Part shown: piece after piece, positions 20,923-27,382 of the stretch
Layout: every line of letters starts with the position of its first letter
How positions within the stretch are numbered: position 1 is the first letter of the stretch
Source of the DNA: Cerrena zonata
Taxonomy: Eukaryota; Basidiomycota; Agaricomycetes; Polyporales; Cerrenaceae
Assembly (NCBI GenBank): GCA_038087015.1
Contig: JASBNA010000144.1
Location: 1 to 27,382, forward strand
Direction of reading: 5' to 3'
Length of the DNA: 27,382 bases
The notes under the pieces: generated by a model
The model's database searches: none
Told to the model about the DNA's origin: nothing
What the model saw: the letters and a program-made list of their open reading frames with translations, nothing else
Translations under genes and position numbers: made by a program

Positions 20923-21849
20923 AGTAAGGTATTAGAGCTACAGACAGAGTCCAAAGGCTGGTACAGAGGTCAGATAAGGACCTGATGCATTCATGTTCAA
21001 GGCGTCGAGATTATGCGAGGGACGTAGATATCATCCGCATATAAACATATCGCACGTTCAGTAAACACATTGTAGACCAGATGCATCTAGTATGGAGAAT
21101 ATGAGTAAGAAGTAAACGTGTGATGATGTATATGACGTACCGGCACCAACACTGGTAGCTAGCGGTTAAATGCGAGGAGGAGTGTAGATTGGCAGCTATG
21201 GTGCAGGTCATCTAGTCACCGCCTATTTTGAACAACATTGGCGCTCTCAAAAATGCCCCGATTTCTTATTCCTCTTGTAGAAATGCTCCTTTTCGTGAGA
21301 GGAATATTTCCTCTAGAGGGATTTTTGATATCTTCAAAATTGATGGAGTTATAATTTCTCAGGCTACCGAATCCTGCCGCTCTTACTATACTCGACAATA
21401 TGCCACTGCGTGGCTCTTGGCTTGCCCGATTCATTTACCGTTTGCCTCCTAGTGCTGACTAAGACTACGGAGACTCTGGATTCATAGTAACTTGGAACGG
21501 GGAAAGGTACCCTAGCCGCATCTCTCGAAAAATCCATGAATCGCTCAGGTCACGCCCCGAAGATGAGGTTGTGATGTTCTTCTACGACGATGTAGTGAAT
21601 GAAAAGTGCTCTGTTCCACTCACAGACAAGTCCAACTAGAGGTCTTGGTCAAGAGCCTGAGGTTTGAGCAGGAGCTCGCCGTTATCTACTGCACTATGGT
21701 ACTTCACGCACGATGGTAACCTGTGCGTACGCCCTCCTATTCTTTGTGACAACCGACAAGGTATTGTATACATAGTGGACCGAGAAACTTCTCAGAATCA
21801 TCTACGCCGTTACGACATGCATCTCAAGTGATCGAGCAAAAGAGAGACT
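20923..21849. other. Flank between hAT element and LYS9 remnant, no identifiable gene
   Basis: No recognisable coding sequence. Near 21240-21340 plus-strand words such as TTTTCGTGAGAGG and TTTCCTCTAGAGGG recur loosely. The part nearest 21850 may hold decayed remains of the LYS9 3' end, because the recognisable frame stops inside its conserved C-terminal domain; nothing there is clear enough to call. Confidence 0.35.
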
Positions 21850-22305
21850 ATTTTGAACACTCTCCGCCCTCTTGGTCGTAGTGTGCTGGAGCGTGACGAG
21901 ATGACGAGATGACGTTCACCTTGTTCATGAGGCCTTCGAGACGGGCACATAGAGTGTCGAGGAGGTTTCCTGCATGAGGCTTGACGGGCTCGGATGAGAA
22001 GAGACCGATCCATCTAAAACTAGCCAGTTAGCATTGGTATTGGGGTATATGGATCACCCAACATACCTTTCCATGGTATCATCAACGCCTATAGCCTTTT
22101 GTGTGAACTCGGCCCTTCAACCACTCCTTAGGCTCCGTATTTAAGAACCTAATCTCCACCAGTGTCTTGATGACCTCAGGGAATCCCTGGTACCCCTAAC
22201 GACAGCCTGAGCCATGGGAATGTTATAGAACTCCCCGAAGGGAACAGAGCTCCTGCCAGTGTAGGTGACGAAAGCGAACGCAGGAGAGATATAGTATGAC
22301 TTGGC
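21850..22305 (-). pseudogene. LYS9: Saccharopine reductase, C-terminal half (split, degenerate)
   Basis: The minus-strand frame from 22299 reads SYYISPAFAFVTYTGRSSVP then FGEFYNIPMAQAVVRG. After a small deletion near 22192 it reads YQGFPEVIKTLVEIRFLNTE and EWLKGRV. A 50-odd-base intron (GTATGT..TTTTAG, about 22070-22017) precedes WIGLFSSEPV and GNLLDTLCARLEGLMNKVN (about 21945-21900), ending in LVTLQH, in another frame at a duplicated ATCTCGTC near 21900. These blocks match the alpha-aminoadipate-pathway enzyme that condenses aminoadipate semialdehyde with glutamate to saccharopine using NADPH. The preceding block of the same protein is found at 24770-24561, so the gene is interrupted. Frameshifts and the missing C-terminus make it a pseudogene; a working copy must exist elsewhere if the fungus is a lysine prototroph. 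Confidence 0.8.
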
Positions 22306-22352
22306 TTTTTTTTTGAATCCTATTTCATATCTTTTTTAGCTGCGTGGCTATG

Positions 22353-23984
22353 TCAGATATTAGGTGCAACATACTCCGCCACGGCGGTATCAATCGCACT
22401 TGAGATGAAACCAGAAACGAAAGGGATGTCCATGACGCTAGGAAGGATTTTGTTGAGAGGTACGACCGAAATGGTGATACGGGGTAGGTCCATCGAACTG
22501 ACCATAGTCGTCTCGACACTATCAAACAATGATACATATGGTTAGTGTATTGCAAGACAAGGTGATTCCAATACTCACAAAGGTGGGTCAGAGATAAGCT
22601 GGAGACGGGCTCGAGCTGTGCCAACTGTACCGGTGACTTCGACCCATATCGCTAAACAAGCAGGTCAAATTAGACTTGTTCAAAATTCATAATCATAATC
22701 CTCGGATAGTACTTACGAACTTTGAGACCCCGCACTCCTCGTATACCCAAGAAAAAGTCGACAAGCAAACTATTTTAATGATGAACTACGATGGAATATT
22801 ACCTTACAGGTGCAGGACCTACTTATTGAACATTCATCGCCTTGCTTATAATACTCTTCCCACTCGGTAGCCCCCGATAAGCAAAAGAGACCTCCACATT
22901 AACATGATCACCACTCAATTCTTCCTCTTGATCCTTGTTCGGACCTGATGTATCTTCTGATCTCTCGTTGAAGGCATTAGCCTCCTGACCGCGAGTCGCC
23001 TTCAGACGTTCGCGTGTTTTGGCACCGGGTAGAGACAGGATAGAGGTGATTCGGGCTGCGGTCTTTCCTAGACCTAGGTCTGCAATACGAACTGAGTGCT
23101 GAAGGTCAATTGTACATTAGTTCGGGAGTATGGATACTTGATACGATCTGACGTGATGTATGAATCGAAACTTACGATGAAAGAAGGCACTGAAGCTGGC
23201 ATAATGTCTTCCAGCATATCAATCAGCGACGTAAACCTTCCAATTTTGTGAGTCCTAGAGTGAATAATTATGTGCATATACTCACAATTCTGGGTTCATG
23301 AAAGGCTATACACCCCTTAGAACCGCATTAGCCCACTCGACACTCCCCTTGATTCGTTCCTCTTCACTAACTTTACCACCCCCATCGACGTCTGAGCCCG
23401 CTTTCAGCCAGACGCGACCATCGAACTTGTTTCTAGCGAGGTTGCGAAGGCGAAATAGAAGGGTATAAGCGAGGAAAGATGAAGGTATAGTGGCTAATGC
23501 AAACGAGAAGTATGGATGGTGGATAAAGTGTGCGATGGTAAAGCAAACCAGGTAAGACAAAGTGATTAATGGGATACTGCGGTCAATTGCTAGTTTGACT
23601 CGAGACCTGTGTTCATCCCAATCTATGGCCAAAAGGTTAGTTCCGTTTGGTTGTATGAGCCACAATAAATGTACTTGGAGGAGGAAAATCCATATCAAGG
23701 ACGTTTTCGCCCGTAGACCGAGTGTCTGGCTCGTCCGAGGCGTCTGCATTCTTGATGTCCACCTCTTCGCCAGTAGTAGGGTCCACGACATGCACAACAT
23801 GACCTTTCCTAAGATGCTTTGTTCGCTTCTTAGTCAGATTCTCTTCGCTCGGACCTCGCTGGTCTTGAATTTGTTGCGCCTTTGCTTCGGTTGCTTTCTC
23901 AGGGTTTATAAGCGATGTGAGTTTAGTAGCAATCCTTGGGACAGGGTTTGTCCCTGAGTAGGGCTCTTGTAATGTATGAGCCAT
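22353..23984 (-). pseudogene. mug190/tricalbin-like protein, N-terminus plus SMP domain (truncated)
   Basis: Seven exons join in one frame: 23984-23675, 23622-23286, 23236-23176, 23098-22827, 22769-22717, 22651-22579 and 22518-22353, totalling 424 codons with stop. The protein begins MAHTLQEPYSGTNPVPRI and has a hydrophobic stretch (SIPLITLSYLVCFTIAHFIH, about residues 130-150). The SMP domain follows: NAVLRGV, DMLEDIMPASVPSF, NVHLLVDFFLGIRGV, PIWVEVTGTVGTARARLQL, ending EYVAP. SMP proteins tether the ER to other membranes and carry lipids; family members continue with C2 domains, absent here because the insert ends. Two lesions, both G-to-A on the coding strand: TAG for Trp at 23308-23306, and donor GTAAGT now ATAAGT at 22826. 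A 5' leader intron (about 24052-23986) precedes the start. Confidence 0.75.
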
Positions 23985-24383
23985 CCTAATGCTATCTTCT
24001 GACGAGTATTTAGACTCGTACAAAGTTCTTGCAACGGATATCAACTTACCTGTCAAACTAAGTATCTAGAAATAGGTATACGTTGGAGTGGTACATCTGC
24101 AAGAGATGCAGCGAAAAACTCCTGGTTTAAGTCCGATTTCAAGCGGATCCAGAGGGTATGTCGTAGTGAACCTGCAGTGCTGTTGGTTGCATTCAATGAA
24201 CAGACTTGCTGTGATGGTCATGGTGATCCATTAACATTGGCAATTGGAGCGTAAAGAAGGTGAAATGAGAGGAGAGGGAGGTGGGCAGGTGCAAGGCCTC
24301 AGGGAGGGGGGGAGTGCGAGCATGTACCCAATAAAATTAAGAGAGATATAATAAGATGAGAGGGATGCGAGCCCGTAAAATAT

Positions 24384-24487
24384 TATAATAAGAGATGCGA
24401 GAAGAGTGGGAGAAGTGAAAAGGAAGAAGAAGGAGAACAAAAGGGAGGAAAGAGAGGAAGAGGAGAAAAGCGGAGGAGTGGGGAGCG
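24384..24487 (-). promoter_or_regulatory. Long pyrimidine tract upstream of the SMP gene
   Basis: The plus strand is almost pure purine for about 100 bases, so the coding strand of the SMP gene carries a CT-rich tract roughly 400-500 bases before its ATG. Such tracts are common in fungal promoters near transcription starts. It lies inside the insert, so the promoter side of the captured gene seems to have come along. No TATA box is clear. Confidence 0.4.
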
Positions 24488-24560
24488 GATTGGGCAACAG
24501 ATTGGGCGACGGGTTACGGAAAACTTTGAGGGCTTAAAGGACCGAGCGATGGGCACATGC

Positions 24561-24790
24561 CTTAGCATACTCCATGAGATCCTTTCCATCAATATCAAGT
24601 TGTTTGCCTTCGGCGAGGTAAGCAGCCATGTTGAGGAAAGCGAGGAGGACACTGCAGGGCGACCAAGGAAATTTGTACCCGAGTGGGTTTGTAGAGCACT
24701 CTGGTGCGAAAAACCCACTGCAGTAAGAGCGGACCTCTTTGATCTTTCTACCCTTCTCGGAGTATATCAAGTATCAATGGGAGGGGATAT
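24561..24790 (-). pseudogene. LYS9: Saccharopine reductase, middle block (upstream half of the split gene)
   Basis: The minus-strand frame reads SEKGRKIKEVRSYCSGFFAP, then ECSTNPLGYKFPWSPCSVLL and MAAYLAEGKQLDIDGKDLME YAK, the conserved block that precedes the YY-I-P-F-AFV segment in fungal saccharopine reductase. That next segment is found about 2.26 kb away at 22299, in the same orientation. Just upstream, a C/T-rich stretch with a GA microsatellite (24829-24854 on the plus strand) may be intron or insertion. The Rossmann-fold N-terminus that binds NADPH is not recognisable, so the gene is truncated on that side too. Confidence 0.8.
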
Positions 24791-24828
24791 GGATTTGGGC
24801 GTTGGAGGTAACAACAGGAGAGACGGGT

Positions 24829-24854
24829 AGAGAGAGAGAGAGAGTGAGAGAGAT
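24829..24854. repeat. GA dinucleotide microsatellite
   Basis: An uninterrupted AG run of about eight units is followed by GTGAGAGAGA. Simple-sequence repeat with no coding role visible. Confidence 0.85.
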
Positions 24855-25290
24855 GTGTATTTTTTGTCTGTCTACTCGATCTGCTATACGACACTTGATG
24901 TGCAGCAGGACCAAACAAAAGTAAGCATAACCTTGCAAATCGTCAGAAAAACGGGTGCCAAGTTGGACCAGGTTGGACCTCGCGAGAGTTACCAACTGAC
25001 GCTAGCATTTAGCGCTTGAGGCAAATATGGTGTCGCTAGTTGGACCGGGAGAAGCTTGCTCTAAATCGAGCAAGAATATATAGTATATCATGGGTGTCGA
25101 AGACTCGAAGGATATGTCGATTACCAAAAAGCTTTCTTTTTGTGCTGATATCAAGCGATTTGTGCGTTTCTGGTGGTTCCTGAGTCATTGGGACCCTCAT
25201 AACTACGAAGTTCTGAGGTTTAAAGGCGCTTTCTCAACACTAAGCTGGGGTTAGCACCACCAGTCGATTCCGCCGCTGTACAAAATAGGC
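24855..25290. other. No identifiable gene
   Basis: The word AGTTGGACC and close variants recur (24961, 24971, 25039), and a GCTAGCATTTAGCGC word lies near 25001. I found no coding frame. The stretch separates the LYS9 remnant from the recombinase remnant and may contain the decayed N-terminus of either. Confidence 0.35.
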
Positions 25291-25299
25291 GGCATCTAA

Positions 25300-25589
25300 G
25301 TGACCTGCACCGTAGGGTCCGGAAGGCTTCAAAGCTTCAAGCTTCAAGCTTTAGATTGCCTCTCTTATCTCAGTGTTGAATCAAAGGGACATTCCTTCCG
25401 AATAGAGCACTTGCTACGTAATGTATCTTTTGAAGTCGTCAAAACAAAAGGAAGATGGGCAAGTGATGCATTAAAAGTGTACCGCATGCCCAAGTAATGG
25501 CCCCTTTCGTTCAAGACGTCCCCGACATACAAGACCGCTTCATTGAACTGTACCTATCCAATGACACCACCTCCGATGAACAAGAGTGA
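25300..25589 (+). pseudogene. Tyrosine recombinase (Crypton/integrase-like), C-terminal remnant
   Basis: The frame at 25300-25497 contains GHSFRIEHLLRNVSFEVVK followed by TKGRWASDALKVY. That gives the HxxR box (H-S-F-R), the Trp that often replaces the second His, and the candidate nucleophile Tyr, in the right order and spacing. The frame then hits TAA at 25495-25497, but one frame over HAQVMAPFVQDVPDIQDRF runs open from 25485 to TGA at 25587-25589, the usual hydrophobic C-terminal tail of basidiomycete members. A small indel near 25484 therefore broke it. Enzymes of this family cut and rejoin DNA through a phosphotyrosine; in fungi they are carried by Crypton and DIRS-like elements. The N-terminal half is missing. 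Confidence 0.7.
25318..25346 (+). repeat. Short AAGCTTC repeat
   Basis: Five near copies of GCTTCAA occur in about 29 bases (GGCTTCAAAGCTTCAAGCTTC and on). It interrupts the beginning of the recombinase-like frame, suggesting local slippage. Confidence 0.6.
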
Positions 25590-25599
25590 AGGAATCATT

Positions 25600-27290
25600 T
25601 ACAGCAGTAACTAGTTTGCATAACTACGTGGAATTCGATCAAGTTTTTTTCCCTTTCCTCCGTTCTGACAGTTGTCACTGATCGTCACATATGGTGCGTT
25701 TGTGACCGATGATTCAATGGTGTGTGCAACTCTGAGCTCGTTACGCTCTATCTATGGCTCATTCACGGTTTTGATCATGATTCCATGAGAGGTTGAGATG
25801 GGTTCTCTGCAGGATGCGGGATAACACCGCTTGAGAGACAGAGACAACCACATGTTGTATTGTCAATAGATACTTAGTATGTACAGCATGTTTTTGAGAC
25901 AAGCCTAATGGAGCAATGAGCTCCCCTTGCTATCATAGTCTTCCCATCTTGGTAACAATGCATTAATTAAGGCATTCCAACATTGTGTGGACCCTTATTG
26001 AACTCGGCCCTCATTGTATACGTATACGTAGTACAGTAAGCCTCAGAGTCGTAGATACTGCGACTTCCATTCTAGGCTATGTCAGATGCTTGTCACTAAT
26101 TGGCTGACATAAGCAAGTGCAGAGAAAGAAAAAACTTTATTGAATTTCACGTAGTTATGCAAACTGCTGTAAAGCTGGGAACCTGTTACTTCCGAGTCCC
26201 TTATGTATTATGTAATCACACAAGTTGCCTCTTTAGGAAGTACTCCCAAGTCGAGATTTGGGTGGTGAATTTCAATGGCCACATTGGCTCAAATTGGCTC
26301 AAAAAAGCACTATTATATTACCTATGTACTAGTAGGCTTGATATACACAGTAATTGAGCTCTAAGAGTAAGAGGAAATACCTGAAAAGGTGAAGAAATGA
26401 GTGACACCCATAGGGCGGCAGTGTCAAATTACAGCCACTGTTAGCCGAAAAGGACTGTGAATCGCACCATTAGGACTGCGAATCTTCCGGTATGAAGGGG
26501 TTTTGAACGGGCGTAACTTTGGCAGGACTCTCAGCCAACTTTACGTACGAAACATTCCGCATCTGGTAGATTTACAGTCTCGCGCGCCCGTTCCCTCACG
26601 GCATCTTAACGGCTTTATAGTCCCAGTTACCTGCCGTCTATCCTGCCGTTCCTCAGCTTTCATGTCTTTTCGTAACCTTTCACATCCCGCTAATAGCTTA
26701 TTTCACTTACTTTCTTTCTAGGTGAGTTTCCCGATATGGTAATTATATTATATTTTCACTTAATTATTGTGGACGGTGGGACTGCAAATGTCTCACCAAA
26801 GGGACTCGGACTCGGAATCTTCAGGTCGAAGACAGATGCGGAGGAGCAGAGATGGGAATATGTTTTTAGTTTTTGCTTATCTATATACTTTCTTGCTTAT
26901 GCAGTGATGTGACGGAGGTTCTGTCGCAGACAGAACTGGAGGAACATTCACAACATGTTTTTTTGGTTCATATCCTATTACATATTTTTTCACACCCAAT
27001 TGAGATGGGCCAGTATTTATCCACTTGTACTTTGTTAAACTTTGGTATATTGCAAGGTATCGGAATTGTGCGACTTGTCGCTGCTTTAACTAGTAGAAAC
27101 AACTGCAATCGCAAAACGAGTGCAACCGGACACGGCAAAGCATGACCAATCACATTATTTCGTCTCTGCTCAAAGCAGACAACCTGAGAATACAAACACA
27201 TAGAGTGATGGCCTCAGACTCGGACGCTATGAAGCATGATTGGAGGCAGAGAGCGCCGTCTATGTGCACATGTTCTCAGGGCGTCCGAGC
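25600..27290. other. No identifiable gene; scattered small hairpins
   Basis: I found no recognisable coding region. Features seen: palindrome GTATACGTATAC near 26018-26029; TATGTCAG..CTGACATA arms at about 26079-26111; a perfect hairpin GTTCTGTC-GCA-GACAGAAC at 26918-26936; and a loosely repeated GGACTGxGAATC word near 26452, 26474 and 26807. Plus-strand frames at 26100-26357 and 26873-27145 have no motif. Confidence 0.4.
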
Positions 27291-27291
27291 C

Positions 27292-27363
27292 AGTGGAAGC
27301 CACCTAGACTTGTTTCTCCCCGCTCACCCACTCAGTGGGAGAAACAACCTCACGGCTTCCAAC
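27292..27363. repeat. Long two-stem hairpin at the window edge
   Basis: TTGTTTCTCCC (27310-27320) pairs perfectly with GGGAGAAACAA (27337-27347) around a 16-base loop. An outer stem GGAAGCC (27295-27301) pairs with GGCTTCC (27354-27360), with 6-8-base internal bulges. The flanks AGT/ACT extend the pairing after one bulged base. It could be a small foldback element or a structured transcript; no coding frame is conserved through it. Confidence 0.6.
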
Positions 27364-27382
27364 TAGCGCATTCTTTCCTTTT

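Larger units (their letters stand above)
22306..24560 (-). mobile_element. 2255-base insert carrying an SMP-gene fragment inside LYS9
   Basis: LYS9-like sequence breaks after codon AAG at 24563-24561 (..LMEYAK) and resumes with TCA at 22299 (SYYISPAF..), which are adjacent residues in the enzyme. The intervening DNA is unrelated and holds a promoter-like pyrimidine tract and an SMP-domain gene fragment. On the minus strand GCTAAG precedes the insert and GCCAAG ends it, a possible 6-base target duplication with one mismatch. Nine A residues (22314-22306) lie just before the latter. No inverted termini or transposon protein are visible, so the mobilising agent is unknown; a Helitron-like capture, a retroposed unspliced transcript and double-strand-break repair filler are all possible. 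Confidence 0.6.

Noticed and set aside
22306..22314. A9 run as proof of a processed retrocopy
   Set aside because: The SMP fragment keeps its introns, including a 5' leader intron, so a spliced mRNA was not the template; the A-run alone is weak evidence.
22826..22826. ATAAGT as a functional AT-AC (U12-type) intron donor
   Set aside because: The intron ends in AG and lacks the U12 donor consensus; a G-to-A mutation of an ordinary GTAAGT donor explains it better.
1..27382. tRNA, rRNA, CRISPR array or bacterial-style operon
   Set aside because: No tRNA-like internal box pairs, no rRNA motifs and no regularly spaced repeat-spacer units; gene structure with short introns is fungal.

Overview
The window looks like repeat-rich nuclear DNA from a basidiomycete fungus, probably an agaricomycete; I do not assign a species. 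The evidence is short GT..AG introns of about 50-80 bases, transposon families typical of mushroom-forming fungi, and two recognisable fungal housekeeping gene fragments (a saccharopine reductase and a lipid-transfer SMP protein). Almost everything that can be recognised is broken. I see no clearly intact protein gene, no tRNA or rRNA and no CRISPR.

Layout: 1-750, nothing identifiable. 755-1380 (-), decayed metzincin metalloprotease. 1390-3600 (-), decayed Helitron Rep (HUH) region with a 219-base TA-flanked MITE nested in it (3265-3483). 3600-6990, no gene, but an inverted-repeat cluster (4683-5039) and an array of GTAAGTGA-like units (6708-6815). 6990-12140 (-), a large multi-exon Mutator-like transposase pseudogene whose pieces read, in order, Pro-rich N-terminus, GCM-like zinc domain, DDE transposase, ubiquitin-protease-like (C19) domain, and an unassigned C-terminus. 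12547-16795, a near-perfect palindrome: two 1931-base arms with seven mismatches and no gaps around a 390-base MITE at the axis. 16029-20914 (+), a hAT element with a degenerate BED/hAT transposase; its first ~770 bases belong to the right palindrome arm, so the left arm carries a second, truncated hAT 5' end. 21850-22305 and 24561-24790 (-), two halves of one saccharopine reductase (LYS9) pseudogene, separated by a 2255-base insert holding the promoter side and SMP domain of a mug190/tricalbin-like gene with its introns. 25300-25589 (+), a tyrosine-recombinase remnant. 25600-27382, no gene, several hairpins.

The genes do not form a pathway. The interest lies in genome architecture. The MITE at the exact palindrome axis suggests that its terminal inverted repeats folded back and primed the inverted duplication. 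That duplication put a second hAT 5' region next to the Mutator-like gene, so two copies of one hAT leader face outward toward two different transposase genes. Separately, an intron-bearing SMP gene fragment interrupts LYS9. Lesions are mostly C-to-T/G-to-A, as expected from deamination of methylated or RIP-like targeted repeats. All domain calls come from reading motifs by eye; no database search was run.
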